Assembly (NCBI GenBank): GCA_963966185.1
Contig: CAWZYM010000014.1
Location: 102,501-166,500, forward strand
Length of the DNA stretch: 64,000 nt
Reading direction: 5' to 3'
DNA from: Rhabditoides inermis
Lineage: Eukaryota; Nematoda; Chromadorea; Rhabditida; Rhabditidae
The notes beneath the pieces were generated by a model that saw nothing but the letters and a program-made list of their open reading frames with translations, did no database searches and was not told the origin of the DNA. Both the position numbers and the translations under genes were made by a program. This document shows positions 1 through 17,130 of this stretch, piece after piece (the stretch's first letter is position 1; each line of letters opens with the position of its first letter).

Positions 1-20
1 AGTGGCGATGGAGAGCACCT

Positions 21-162
21 GAAAACAACGCTCCCTGAGATCGGCGGCCCGCTCATTGTTCTTTGTTCATAAGAATACGATAAAAGAGCTAGTGACAGTG
101 AGGAAAGAAGGAAAGGGGAGAGTTTATGAAAACAACTATCTTCGTTGAGATCGGCGACCCGC
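21..162 (+). repeat. Local direct duplication at an exon edge
   Basis: Bases 21-53 and 129-163 are similar (both contain gaaaacaac followed a few bases later by gagatcggcg and cccgc). The second copy is the one that continues into the M14 catalytic domain. The first could be a relict or alternative exon start. Confidence 0.45.
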
Positions 163-263
163 GTTCCAGCACCCGCCGAGTGGTGTGGATCGACGGAGGC
201 ATCCACGCGAGAGAGTGGGCGGCCGTCCACACTGCCCTCTGGTTCATCGATCAGGTAGCGCGA

Positions 264-297
<34 letters not shown>

Positions 298-1462
298 ACT
301 CTCTTCCTTCTTCAGTATATCAGGAGTACCTCTAGCTTTTCAGCTGATTGGCGGAAAGGACACCGACCCGACTGTGTCTGCTCTGGTCAGAGAGCTCAAC
401 TTCTACATCATCCCTGTGCTCAACCCTGACGGATACGAGTACTCCCGCAGCGACATTTCCCCTATGGTCCGTTATCTCTCTCTCTCGCTCTCTCGCTCTC
501 TCTCTCTCCACACCTGCCTTTTCAGACGCGTCTATGGAGGAAGAACCGCGCTAACATCGTCTGCAAGAAGGACCACTGGTTCCGCGATCGCTGCTGCGGC
601 GGAGTCGACCTCAACAGGTTAGGAGAGAGATGTAGCCAGAAACAATATAGATGACGTCATAAAACTACACGAAAGACATCAGTGTGTGCCTGTATGCATA
701 CAGTTTACTTGCAATGCATAACTACTGTTGAATGATAATCAGTCGCTATTCAATAGGAACTTCGACTTCCACTGGGGAGAGGTCGGTTCGTCGACGGATA
801 GATGCTCCGAGATCTACAACGGAGAGAGGGCGTTCTCCGAGCCTGAGTCGAGGTAGAGAGAGGGAGAGAGGGAGAGAGGGAGAGAGAGAGATTTCCCCTC
901 TCAGGGCGGTGCGCGACATGATTCTCGGCGAACTGCGCGGTCGCGTCGACGCGTTCATCACCCTGCACACCTACTCGCAGATGTGGATCCACCCCTTCTC
1001 CCACGCCCGCAAGAGCGTCCCCAACGACATCGCCGACATCGTGGGTGGTCTCTGACGTCATCCTGACTCGTGACGTCATAGTAGTTGGTGAAGTCATACT
1101 AGATACGGGGAAGTGGCATTGAACTGACGTCATCGGTGCTTCTTGACGTCACTTTACAGCTCTCCGTGGGTCGTCGCGGTGTGGACGCGCTCGCTTCGGT
1201 CTACGGAACGCAGTACCGCTTCGGAACCGGAGCCGATATTCTCTGTGAGTGGCATGATGTTCAGTGAGGCCAAACCGTACCAATCACATTCATGACGAAC
1301 AGAAATGACACCTAAGATGATCAACGGTTGAATGTGTACTAGTTACACATTGATTGCAGATCCCTCGTCCGGTGGATCCGACGATTGGGCAAAGGGCAAG
1401 GGCGGCGCCAAGTTCGTTTACTTGCTGGAGCTGCGGCCGAACGAGGATGGTAGGCAGAGAGA

Positions 1463-1552
<90 letters not shown>

Positions 1553-2798
1553 CCCATCTCTCAGTGTGGGACGGCTTCCTTCTGGACCCTCGCGAGCTGA
1601 TCCCGACCGGCAAGGAGACGTGGGAGGGTGTGAAGGTCGTGTTCAAGGAGGTGCTCAACAGGAAGCGAGGTGCGTTCAGTGGCCAACTGCGGCTTCGTAA
1701 TAACACAGCCCAAAACCTGTCTGCGACTCATTGGGTGTTGGGTGCACTCGCCGGGGAATGTTTCACTGCCGCCGCCGCGACCGCTTGCCCCACTCTCTCT
1801 GACACCGCTGCTGCTGCCGCTACTCTCGGGTCGACGCTTCACTCGCTTCAGCCCCGCACTCGGACCGCGCGATATTCCAGGACACCCCACGCGGGTGGAT
1901 AGGCGGCTGCTGGTGCCGAAGCCGACGCAGCACCCGTGGAGTCCGCCCACCAGACCGACGACGGCTAGGCCTTCTGTAACGACAGTCAGGACGACGCCGC
2001 GTGTGGCTCGACCGCGACGTCCGATCGCGAAAGTGCAGCAGCGGCAGCGGCAGAGGCAGAGAGTGGTGCAGCGTCCGGCGGCGGCGCGGCGCACCACGCC
2101 CACCCCACAACAGAGACGGCCCGCTCGACCCGCAAAGAGAGACGATGTTTCAGGCGGAGTCACCGGCCGGACCGCGCCGCGCATCAACAGGTAACATAAA
2201 CACGGGGCTCTTCCCCTATTCTAACACAATGCACTCTCCGTGAAAACCGAACTATAAGTTTGCCATCACCCAATCGTGCGTTCTCCAAATTCCTAGGTCT
2301 TTTTTTCACGGAGAGTGCGTAATACCTACTAACCGCATGCATGTTTGTGTAGGGTGTAGGGTGTGTGTGTGTGACGGGTGATTTTAGTTTTGACGACATG
2401 GAGGGTTTGGCGAGCGTCGCGATGACGTCTTCAACGACCACCACCACGACGACGACGACTCCGCCGACGACGCTGCCGGTGGAGGCGACGTCGTCTCTGG
2501 TCTTCTGGATCACGTCGACGCCGCCGCCCGGATTCATCGACGACGACGCAGTCGCGATGTGAGGGGGCAGAGAGTGGGAGGGTTGTGGAGTGGTGACGGG
2601 ACTCATTTCCATTTTTGTGAGCTTCTACCTGCTCTATTTATACCCGCTTGAAGTTGAAGTGATGCTCCTTATTTGGGCGTGAATCTGGTTTGAACATGTC
2701 TAGTTCTGGAAATGTTTCGCAGTGGGACATCTTCCAGGCCTCGGCAGCAGCAGCAGCAGCAACATCAACGGGTCGCGCCTGTGGTTAGGGTTCAGCAG

Positions 2799-2860
<62 letters not shown>

Positions 2861-3709
2861 AAGATAGAGAGAGAGGGGGGAGGGGAGAGAGAGAGAGAGG
2901 GAGAGAGAGAGAGAGAGCGAGAGAGAGAGAGAGAGTCGCCGTTCCAGCCGCGGGTGGAGGACCCGCGGATAGCGCAGCAGCGCGAGTCGATGCGGCTTGC
3001 CCAGCAGAGGAGGCTGCAGATGGCCAGCCGGCGGAGAAACAGTGAGTGCAAAAAAACACACACACACACACTAAAAGTCCGAAATCCGATCAAGATCGAG
3101 TAGAATATATAGATAATGAACAGTGAGTGCTAATCAAAAGTCCGAACATTAAAAACCACCAAAAGTCCGAAATTCAATCGAGTCCGTAGAGTATATGAGT
3201 ACAGCACAGGAGTAGAAAGAGTGTGTTGGGAATGGCTGATTCTACAAGAACAAAAAGTGGGCAGAATCGAAATCAACATTGGTGGAAAGATTGCACAATG
3301 AAGTGGTACGCGCTAAAAAGAAGAAGAAGAAGAAGACAGTGAGTATGAAATTTAGAATGTGAGACATGGGCAAAATGAGCCAGAACGCTGCGGAGTACAC
3401 TGCTTATAAGTTCGTGTTTCGAAAGTTCCTGAACAGAAACAAATGTCGCCCGTTCCAACGGTGTCTGATTCAATACGACTCTTCAGACAGAACGTCAGAA
3501 GTGCAGTCGGACCCGTGCGTAGTACACTGCGGCGAAGCGGGGTAGTAGCTGTTAAACGCGGAAAGCGGATGTCCTCCGTTCCACTATCCTCTTTTTACAG
3601 ACTCTCTCCGCGTGACCAGCGCGCCAGCCGTCGCCGCGAATGGACAGTGCGCGGATAGATCGCCCTGGTGCGCAGCCTGGCTGAGGAACAACCCCGCAGT
3701 GTGCCAGGT

Positions 3710-3746
<37 letters not shown>

Positions 3747-3889
3747 AGAGGGAGAGAGGGAGGGGGGAGGGGGAGAGTTGAAGAGGGTGAGAGAGAGGGA
3801 GAGAGAGAGAGAGAGAGATCCTCTCGTTCCAGGTCTCTTCCATCTACATGAGCCGCGACTGTGCGCGGACCTGCCGATTCTGCCGATAA
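126..3889 (+). CDS. Zinc carboxypeptidase (M14A) with C-terminal ShKT domain, 5' partial
   Basis: Secreted-type metallocarboxypeptidase removing C-terminal residues; the N-terminal signal, propeptide and first exons lie before the window. Likely exons: ~126-254, 344-466, 526-617, 757-852, 905-1040, 1160-1244, 1360-1449, 1565-1669, 1881-2190, 2384-2558, 2723-2798, 2948-3041, 3249-3338, a doubtful exon near 3411-3518, 3601-3707, 3833-3889. Catalytic signatures appear in order: zinc ligands in GGIHAREW, substrate residues in NPDGYEYS and GVDLNRNFDFHW, third zinc ligand in LHTYSQMW, the Tyr loop YPSSGGSDDW, and the catalytic Glu in YLLELRP, so it should be active. A long Pro/Arg/Gln/Thr-rich linker (1881-3338, with poly-Thr, poly-Gln and poly-Lys runs) leads to a six-cysteine ShKT domain ending CARTCRFC. 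This architecture is like C. elegans SURO-1, a cuticle-related carboxypeptidase; orthology is inferred. Phase between 3338 and 3601 is not resolved. Confidence 0.85.
1053..1151. promoter_or_regulatory. Cluster of four TGACGTCA palindromes in an intron
   Basis: Perfect CRE-type palindromes TGACGTCA lie at 1053-1060, 1071-1078, 1125-1132 and 1144-1151, all inside one carboxypeptidase intron of about 119 bases. A fifth is in an earlier intron at 652-659. The octamer is the classical CREB/ATF-type bZIP site; function here is not shown. Confidence 0.5.
1457..1553. repeat. (GA)n microsatellite filling an intron
   Basis: An almost pure GA tract makes up most of the intron 1450-1564 of the carboxypeptidase gene. 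The intron keeps a GT start and a CTCAG end only. Confidence 0.9.
2803..2936. repeat. (GA)n microsatellite filling an intron
   Basis: GA tract with a few GGGG interruptions occupying the intron 2799-2947. The related tract at 3711-3818 fills the last intron (3708-3832) of the same gene. Confidence 0.9.
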
Positions 3890-4198
3890 ACGCTTGTATA
3901 TAATGTTCAACCCCTCTTTCCGTTCATTTTCGCTCCCCTCTCTCATTTTCTGCCGCCTTCCAGTCGGGTATAGAGATATCCATGTATCGTAGACATTATT
4001 GAATTGTGTATATGTGTGTGTGCGAAGAGAAAACGATAAAAGCTAAACATAATGTGGAGAGTGATCGCTGGTTACATGGGTTATTCGGTTATTTCGGTAT
4101 CACCTATGGTCTCTCGTTCTCTTCTAGTGTTTCACTTTGCAGCGCCTCCCAATTGTCCCGTGACCGCCTCTCTGCACAGCTCTCTCTCTCCCTCCCTT

Positions 4199-4255
<57 letters not shown>

Positions 4256-4371
4256 TTCTCTCTCTCTCTTTCCCTATCTCTCTCAGTTGTTGCCATGTTG
4301 CTGCACTCCACTCTCGTGTTTTGCTGTGTGTGGATTGTCGATCAATGTATGTTTTCAGCGGTCTCTCCGGC

Positions 4372-4407
<36 letters not shown>

Positions 4408-5589
4408 TTCTCTCTCTCTTCGTTCTCACTCTCCCTTACTTTCCATTCTGATCACTCTCTCGCGTTATCTCTCTTTCCCTTCTCTTCCTCTATTTTTCTC
4501 ACATAGCTCATATGTATATGTAAGGGGTCTCGAAAAACATCTGCATACTCTATGAGATACGAGTGGACTCGCTTGTTTTCAACGAGGGGCCAGAGAAGAG
4601 GAGAGGGCGAGGAGAAGTTTCGAAAAACTTCCGAACAGTTAATCGCTAGTTCCTATCTTTTTAGGATTATCTCACTATCTCACTAGCGATTAAAACGCTT
4701 GCGAATTACGAGGAAATGCGCGTTAGTGACCACATGTAATCCTCTGGAATTCCTCAATCCACAGGTTTCCGTATAAGTATCACACTCGCTATTTGCCCAG
4801 AGGGCGCCGCTCAGATCTCTTTGTTGTGCAACCTCTTGCGCGATGCTCTCTCTTCTTTCCTCGCTCTCACTCGCTCATTGGTATTCTCATCATGCCTTTT
4901 ATCAACGCAGCTTGTCCCTTGTCTCTCATTTCCATCCAGTCAACTGTATACGTAATAAGGCTGGAGCAATACAGTTTTCCTTTCAGCATTCCCACTTGTA
5001 TAATGCGTTGTATCTGAGAGGCTACGGTAGAAGCCCCGTCGGTCTCTCGAATTGTATCCGACTTTGGATATTGTACTCTGAAGATAATGTCTCCGCAATA
5101 ACGAGGAGATGGCAATGTAACTCAAACGAACTTTTGCCTGTTTCGATATTTCGTGACATGGATTGTGAGGGCGAATTCCTATGAGTAAATAAGCCACGCG
5201 TCTGTATATCCCACAACATCGAGTCCGCTGATCTACCTCCTTTATAGCCCTGCGACGACGATTACCCCCCAAACCCCGGCGACCGTGAATTCTCAATTAG
5301 CATATCTAGCGTCTTGACCGCTTCGAATCGACGGTCTGTTACGCCAGTTTGGTATGCAAATGAGGCTGTCACACAGTGTGCAGCGACGGGGGGCGGGGCT
5401 AGCTGTGGGACGGGGGGATCGATTGGGCGAGAGAGCGCGGTCTCGCCAGAGAGCCAGCCTACCCGCGTCGAGCTCTCGTTTGCTCAGCGGCCGCCGTGGC
5501 CAGGTGTCGCGTACCTTTTCACGTAAACTCTCTCGCGCCATCAGCTGATTACCCCTTTCGTCGCTGTCATTTCGTCACTTGCAGATCAG
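3890..5589. other. Intergenic interval, carboxypeptidase to aha-1
   Basis: No gene seen. It contains CT microsatellites at about 4165-4275 and 4376-4440, and an 11-base perfect inverted repeat (4640-4650 against 4682-4692) that could form a hairpin. The last 300 bases are GC-rich and end in CTTGCAG at 5584, a possible spliced-leader acceptor five bases before the aha-1 start codon. Confidence 0.6.
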
Positions 5590-7782
5590 ATGGCGGCCGG
5601 CAGCAGTGACAATTGGGACCATCACTGGCCGCCCGGCGGCATGGCTGGAGGGTGAGTGCTCCCACACCTTGCACTTTGCCCGCCCGCGCATATTTCATGG
5701 ATCCGGGTCACATATCCGGGGTGCGCTCGCTAAACAACAATAGACCCTCTTGGCGCAACGAGTATTTACATAGTGTGAGTGGAGAGAGATAGTATGCGGG
5801 GTGGGACGGACCACACAACATACAAACAGTCCCGTTCATGCGATGCACCGTGTCTCTCTCGAGACAAGGCAACAGCTGGTGAGAAATGGCGGTCCTACAA
5901 TTTTGGCTCGAGTACATTTGTCACACACACGGGAATCACGAGCACATATTGCGGGGGATATGCGAGAGTCGTACACGCCATTGACCTCTCGAATGTCTTG
6001 TGTGTGTGTGTGTGTGTGGGAGGAACCTGCAATTATGCGATCAGATTGCAACACCGCTATGATGCCACAACACTTGAGGGGTGCGAATCTCGATATAGCC
6101 ATGAATGTGTTTCAATTACTTTTAGATGTGACGAAGATGAGATGGGTGTGAGCGTGGGCAAATACGCGCGGATGGATATGACCGGCGGCGATGACATGAG
6201 CAGCGACAGCAAGGAGCGATTCGCCAGGGAGAACCACTCGGAGGTACGCGTGATTGATTGATTCAATGTTTGATTGATTAATTGTTCGATTGATTGATTG
6301 GTAGATCGAGCGGCGGCGGCGCAACAAGATGACGCACTACATCAACGAGTTGGCTGAGATGGTGCCGCAGTGCGCCGCGCTGGGTAGGAAACCCGACAAG
6401 CTCACAATTCTCCGCATGGCCGTATCACACATGAAGGTGCGAGTGATTGACAGATCGATGTTTTCGTGAACCGTCGGACACGTCGTGTATCTGTGCACCA
6501 TGTTATTGATTGATTGATTTATCGATTTGATTGCAGGCGATCCGCGGCAACAACGCACAGGACGACGCCTCGTACAAGCCGTCGTTCCTCACCGACCAGG
6601 AGCTCAAACACCTCATTCTCGAAGCCGCCAACGGTTTTCTATTCGTCGTGTGCTGTCAAACCGGGCGGGTGCTCTACGTGGCCGACTCGATCGTGCCGGT
6701 GCTGAACATGAAGCAGGAGGAGTGGCTCGGCCACTCGATCCACGACCTCATCCACCCAGAGGACGGCGAGAAGGTGCGCGACCAGCTGGTCGGCAGCGAG
6801 GCCGCCCTCAACAGGGTGCTCGATCTCAAGACCGGCACGGTGAAGAGGGACGGGGCGGGCGGACGCGTGCACATGAGCTGCCGACGCGGGTTCATTTGTC
6901 GACTGCGAGTCGGACCGCTCGATCCGCTGCACCGGCTGCGCAACCGGAGACCACTCTTCACAGCCAACGGACACAACTACGTGGTGGCGCACTGCACAGG
7001 CTACATCAAGAACACCCCGCCTGCGGGAATTGATGCACCCGCGTCGTCCTGCCTCGTAGCGATAGCACGACTACAGGTATGCATTCTCGCTTTTACCCTC
7101 TCACCAACTTCCTTTTATGCAGGTCGCATCGATGCCGCTCGCGCCCGACCCGGCCACGTCAAACTCGTTCGCAGTGCGCGTCGCCGACGACGGCAAGATG
7201 ACGTACGTCGACCAGAAAGTGGCGCAGATCCTCGGCCTGTCCGCCGACCAGCTCGTTGGACGATTCTGGTGGCAGCTCGCCCATCCCACAGATGAGCAGG
7301 TACTCTCTTATCTCTCTCTCTCTCGCTCTCTCTCTCACTCACTCACTCACTCATCTCCCTGCAGGTATTGCACGACGCCTTCGTAGCGTTGATGCGCGAC
7401 CAGCCGCTGCGCCTGGCTGTGCGGGTGCGCACCGCCACCGACTACGTGCAGTGCGAGGTGTCGGCGTACAAGTTCCTCAACCCCTACTCGGAGCAGTTCG
7501 AGTACGTCGTTGCGACTATGCAGACGGCACCCGATGGAGGAGGAGGAGGAGGAGGTGCGCCCGCCGAGTGGCCGCCGCAGCCCGCAGAGTTTGGTGAGTG
7601 CTCATTTTACCTACGCTTCAAGCTAACTAAGTAATGTGTACGGTCATATTTTGTTCTTCTCTGGCGACCATGTCAACCGTATCATTTCAGCAGCGGCGCC
7701 TACCGACTACGCAGAGCCGTGGCGCGCCCCGGTGGCCGAGCCTCGCGACTGGGCCGCCTGGGATCCCACCTATCAGTCATAG
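5590..7782 (+). CDS. aha-1: AHA-1 / ARNT-type bHLH-PAS transcription factor
   Basis: Nuclear class II bHLH-PAS protein, the common dimer partner for class I bHLH-PAS factors (AHR, HIF, SIM types in the family). Exons: 5590-5651, 6126-6243, 6305-6436, 6537-7076, 7123-7299, 7365-7593, 7691-7782, giving 449 residues, close to the C. elegans length as I recall it. The basic region ([17 protein letters not shown]) and helix-loop-helix occupy about residues 48-104, PAS-A about 115-285 and PAS-B about 300-400. A seven-glycine run follows and the protein ends in a Trp/Pro-rich tail ([10 protein letters not shown]). All phases join. The start is the first ATG after a CAG acceptor at 5584. The first intron (5652-6125) holds a TG repeat; introns 6244-6304 and 6437-6536 contain GATT repeats. 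Confidence 0.95.
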
Positions 7783-7986
7783 CTACCTTGTTAGATTGTT
7801 GACGGCGGAGAGATGGTGAACAAGATTGTTTTCAAAAAAGCATTTGTGTGATTGTACCTAATAATTGGATAAAAAATTTATATGCAAACGTCAATGGTAT
7901 TGAGTGAACAAAACAAATGAATAGCCTAGACTACTATCTACAAAACAAGAATGGGGAAACAAAGAACTACCCCCGGGAGCGAGATC
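7783..7986. other. Convergent 3' ends of aha-1 and mL43 genes
   Basis: Only 204 bases separate the two stop codons, so both 3' UTRs must fit or overlap here. No canonical AATAAA on the plus strand; an A/T-rich GGATAAAAAATTTA is present near 7867. Confidence 0.6.
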
Positions 7987-8670
7987 TCATTGCTTGTCGG
8001 CCTGCTGCTTCTGCTGCTGGAGGAAGAACTCTGTGGCGGTGAGGCGGTGCGACTTGTGCTCACTGAACTCGGCGGCCGGCAGCTCGGCGGTGTTGAGGCG
8101 GGGAGAGATCCAAGTAATCGGCGTCCACTCGCCCTGCACCGACGGCGCCACCGCCGACTGACGCGACTCCAGCTTCACCTCCGGCGAGCCAGAGCGGGAG
8201 AACATCAGGTACACGTCCTTCTCGATCTACAGGAAACAATGATACTTGCAAAGTGTAGGAAATGTACCTGCTCGGCGCTCATTCCGGTGGCGTTCACTTG
8301 CACGATGCGTCCGTTGGCATACTCGGCGCGGATCTGAGCGCACGTGTTGCGCACCGGCTGCGCGTACACCACCACCGACGGGTTCCCAGCGCCCAGTTCA
8401 GACAGCCTGAACGTATGACAATGTAGAACAATGCCAGTTACGAAGGTTTACTTGAAACACTCACCTCTGCTCAATGAAGTTGCGAACTCCGGAACTGCCC
8501 TCATTCTGCTTACAGAAACGGAACGTGATCCTGTGCAGCTGCTGGGTGTAGCGAGACACGCCGTTGTACGCAGGAGTCTTCAGAAAATCGGAGAACCTCC
8601 ATGAATAGTTGAGACCCTTCGCCGCGGTGTAAATCGGCTTCAGACGATCAACGCGTACTCTGGCCGGCAT
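7987..8670 (-). CDS. MRPL43: Mitochondrial ribosomal protein mL43 (MRPL43)
   Basis: Structural protein of the mitochondrial large ribosomal subunit. Minus-strand exons 8670-8465, 8406-8268 and 8226-7987 join in phase to give 194 residues. The L51/S25/CI-B8 (thioredoxin-like) domain is recognisable in residues about 40-130: LHRITFRFCKQNEGSSGVR, then NPSVVVYAQPVR and AEYANGR, as in the mL43 family. The C-terminal third is a nematode-like extension ending in a Gln-rich helix (FFLQQQKQQADKQ). It is convergent with aha-1 and divergent from the hydrolase gene downstream. The start is the only ATG ahead of the conserved LKPIYTAAKGLNYSW segment. Confidence 0.88.
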
Positions 8671-9508
8671 TTACTTGTGCAGGCTTCGGCACCCTGTGAT
8701 CATCATATGTTCAGTGCACAGTACATATGAATAAACATTTAAATAAACAAACAAATAAACAAAATAGCTAGTTTTTTGAACTCGTGCCAATCATATGATG
8801 ATTACGGTAGCAAAATACTACACATCAGGTGAGTCGTTTGAAGAGAACATTTCTTCATAATTTTCCTTTTTAAAACACGGAAGTATGATGTTCTCAACGA
8901 ATATATGTGACATTTTATTCATGATTTTTTGTATTTTATTTTTTCACTGTTTCAACATGGTGTTGTTGGACAGTATTGACGTCATTGCACGTGCCATTTC
9001 CTACGTTTTCTCATTCGTTGGCGGACCGGTGACCTCTTGATTCTTGCTGAATTGCGCTAATATATTAGCTGGAACTCCTCATATAGACATGTTGATCAGA
9101 TCAGCAGACTTCGTTTGAAACAATTGTGCGTAGATGAAAACTACTAGGAATAACACTGATATCGTGATGATACCGCTTTAGTTCTCATTGTGGTGTGCTC
9201 TCAATGTTGTCTCGTTATCTCTATTTCAATCGCGTTCTCGCCAGCCCCCATTTTCATCTCAATATTGTACTTGTTACCTGTCGTCGTACTTCGATTTCGT
9301 TTACCCGATACTAGTCTGTACTATGGCCGCTGCTGCAATTGCAACGAATCATGGTAATCTCCCTCCAATGCTTTTTCGTTGATCCTAGACGAGAGTGAGT
9401 GCGATTTCGAGAGTCACCCTGACCGTCAGAGCTTATAGTTTGCCCACACTCAGACACGTGAGCCCGCCTTTTGAATTTCACAACATTGCCTCGGTTATCC
9501 TAAACATG
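8671..9508. other. Divergent intergenic interval
   Basis: A/T-rich region between the mL43 gene (minus) and the hydrolase (plus), presumably holding both promoters. It carries one TGACGTCA at 8977-8984. No gene is supported. Confidence 0.55.
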
Positions 9509-11517
9509 CTGGCGCGTGCGCTGCGCCGCAGCGGTTCGAAGTTGTGCTGGGGGATTGACTACTTTGTTGGAGGGAGCTCTGCTGCGCGGGCGCCGATGGA
9601 CGATCCGTCGCTGCTCCAGGGGCTCAACTCGCCCCACATCGACGCCGCAGGAGCCAGCGAGCAGCTCGCCGCCGTACAGCCGGAGCAGTGAGTCTTTTTT
9701 TCCATTTTCAAAATCTTCAGAGGATTTTTGCGATTTCATTCTTCCTGCAGTGTTCACGTTGTCAATATTCCTTTATTTAGGGGATGGTTGCGCTGGGGTG
9801 GGGCATCTTTGAAGAAGATAGCCGAGGCGGAGGCACGCCTCTTCAGCACTATGGGCACGCAGATCATATCCCGATTTGTACCGGTGAGTGTCTCATCCAA
9901 AATTCATTTATCCGGAGTATATCTGATAAAGTATTCAGCAATTGAGCTCTCAGCGATGAAAATGCAGTTCGTGTCTGGTCGACTCATGATGTTTTTATAG
10001 ATCCGCTTTAATCGCTCGGACATCTATACAGTGACATCGCGGCCGGATAAGCCTGTGGAGGATGATCCCGTTGTCATGATTCACGGGTGAGTATCCGATT
10101 GAGATGTTATGTAAAGAATAATATGTCAAATCTTGTTTATACTGTCGATCGAAATACCAGGCCTATGCTTATGTAACCTGCATACTGTGCAGGTTCGGCG
10201 CTGGTGTGGCAATGTGGTGCGCGAACATTGGCCACCTCTCGCAGACGCACACTGTGCACGCGTTCGACCTGCTCGGCTTTGGACGCTCCTCCCGGGCGCG
10301 CTTCAGCAGCGACGAGACGCTGGCCGAGCTGGAGATGGTGGAGGCGATCGAGGACTGGCGCAAGGGCATGGGCATCGAGAGCATGTACCTCGTCGCACAC
10401 TCGTTCGGTGAGTGGAGAGAGGGCATTTGAATAGATGAAGTGGAATAGGCATACAACAGGGGCGCACTTGCACATTGCTCAAAACCCATTTTGTTTATGT
10501 CTTTTATGTTTCAGGTGGTTACTTGGCGTCGTCATACACCCTGGAGCACCCGAACCGTGTGAAGCACCTGGTTCTGGTCGACCCGTGGGGATTCGGAGAG
10601 AAGCCGGAGATCAACGAGAAGGAGGCTAGTTACATTTTTTGCCCCACAGTTTCTAACCATTGTTTTGACACTGTGAAAAAGAATATGAACTTAGCAAAGT
10701 CAACAACCGCATGCGCTGTTGCGCAAGGTAAGGTATCGAGTTCTGAGTGCTGAGTGCTAACATTGTAGATCAAGCCGAGTCCGTGGATGAAGCTCATTGC
10801 CGGATTCTTCACCCAGCTCAATCCGCTTGCGCCCCTCAGGGCTGTTGGACCATACGGTAGGTGTTAGTGTTTAACGGAACTGTTACGGTATTTTTTCACA
10901 TCGTGTGGTAGAAAAAGCTAAACTAGATATATGCGAATGATTTCAGGACCGTCTGTGGTGAAGAAGCTGCGTCCGGATCTCGGCAGGCGGTACAGGAGCG
11001 ATAACCCGGATGACATCTACGAGTACATCTACAACTGCAACGCGCAGGAGCCGACGGGAGAGGAGGCGTTCCGCTCGATGACGTACAAGTTTGGATGGGC
11101 GAAGCGGCCCATGGTGAAGAGGTGAGGAGACGGAAAGGGCGACTACGGTTACCTGATGTGTTTGAGGTTCTGCGGCATTGACGAGTCTGTGCCGGTGACG
11201 TTCATCTACGGGAGCAAGAGCTGGATCGATCCCGGACCCGCCTTCGACATCCAGGCGCAGCGGGAGGGAGTCAACGTGCAGATCATCCGCGGCGCTGCTC
11301 ACCACGTGTATGCCGACGCACCCCAGCCGTTCAACGACATTGTCGCCGGTATCGTCAACGGCATACCGTATCCTGGATCTTCGGCTGGAGAGGTGTGGTT
11401 GCTTAATTGGTCTATGAAGATGGAGATGTTCAGATAGCGGGTGCTGCTCGCGGTACGGCGATACATGGAGCGCACGAGCACACTACTACAAGCGACGGCA
11501 GGCCCGTCTTCAGATAG
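9509..11517 (+). CDS. ABHD4/ABHD5-family alpha/beta hydrolase
   Basis: Lipid hydrolase or lipase co-activator of the CGI-58 family, acting at membranes or lipid droplets. Likely exons: 9509-9687, 9781-9883, 10001-10086, 10193-10407, 10515-10624, 10769-10856, 10947-11121, 11167-11392, 11434-11517 (about 421 residues). Seen: oxyanion segment [12 protein letters not shown], nucleophile elbow [34 protein letters not shown], and the H(x)4D motif HHVYAD. The nucleophile is Ser, as in ABHD4, not Asn as in mammalian ABHD5, so activity is expected. Uncertain points: the start (ATG 9509 or the in-frame 9596); the exon after 10515, which either ends with a GC donor at 10625 or extends to 10735; and whether the last intron is spliced (otherwise the stop is at 11437). 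AATAAA lies at 11717. Confidence 0.85.
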
Positions 11518-11716
11518 CCCTCACTATGCACAGTGGACAGTGCACTTGTGCCATGCAAACTCACTGAATATTGATTCGCTCTTCTTGGACATTGTATATT
11601 GTGTAATAATTCTAGTCATTCACTTGGTATACTGAAAAGCCGTGTAACTTGCTCACTGATCATGTAAACTCACTAATTTGTACAGTAATAATATAATTTG
11701 CAACTCGTCAGGTATC

Positions 11717-11722
11717 AATAAA
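11717..11722 (+). terminator. Poly(A) signal AATAAA of the hydrolase gene
   Basis: Canonical hexamer 200 bases after the likely stop codon, on the coding strand. Confidence 0.6.
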
Positions 11723-12184
11723 TGCGTTTATGATTGTGTGAGTGTGATATTGCGAAGTATACGTTGTGACGTTATCAATATCTGCGATTGCGATGGTATC
11801 CACTGAATGCACCTGTTGTTGATTTGGCAGCCATCAAACGTATTTTTCGTGAAACGTATCTTATAAAAATGGTCCCGTGGCGATAATTCAAAAATGCGCG
11901 CGAGCAGTGCGCGCGCCGATGTTTACCGCGTTTTGTGTAGTGTTGCGTTGTTTTCTCTCTTTCCTTCGTGTTGTATAATTCTTGTTGTCCTTATCGATTT
12001 CTACAATCATTACTATCATAAATTATTATAGTTTACATAAAATTGACACTGTGAAAACACCACTCTCATTTCACGTGATCGTGTTTACGATTCAACATTT
12101 ACATCTTGCAGCGGCCTGCTAACTGCACAGTGTGACGTTTCGGATATAGTGGGCTGTACTCGTACTAACATTGCGTGAGTGAAG
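11723..12184 (+). promoter_or_regulatory. Probable spt-16 promoter and 5' leader
   Basis: Between the hydrolase poly(A) signal and the spt-16 start. It has a TATAAAA-like element near 11871-11877 and a GCGCGC-AGCAGT-GCGCGC-type inverted repeat near 11897-11917. CTTGCAG near 12112 is a possible spliced-leader acceptor about 70 bases before the start codon. Confidence 0.4.
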
Positions 12185-16844
<4,660 letters not shown>

Positions 16845-17130
16845 ATGCACTCCCATTCACAAGGACCTCGATCCATCTCTAGACTGCATAGCACACAGCA
16901 TCCCGTTGACCCCACCACACCCTCACCGGTATTCATCATCTCTCTCCGCTCTCCTCTCTTTGCACTTTGTGGTTTTCATTATTTTTATCATACATGTTTG
17001 TTCCCGGAGTTGTCGTCCCGATTTTGTGCACGTTTTTACAAGTGAAGTGATGTATATCATATAAAGTTTGATTTGGATAGTGGTGGAATGTTTATTGCAA
17101 TGTTACAAGTGGAAGTGCTGGGAAACCGTA

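Noticed and set aside
3644..3889. Reading the ShKT domain as a stand-alone toxin gene
   Set aside because: It is in phase with and downstream of a complete M14 domain; ShKT tails are common on nematode secreted enzymes.
4006..4555. Open frames rich in Ser-Leu runs
   Set aside because: They are translations of (CT)n microsatellites, and the same happens at many places (for example 2700-3093, 22678-23037, 23960-24415).
7101..7634. Alternative frames inside aha-1
   Set aside because: The PAS-B frame with matching splice phases accounts for this sequence fully.
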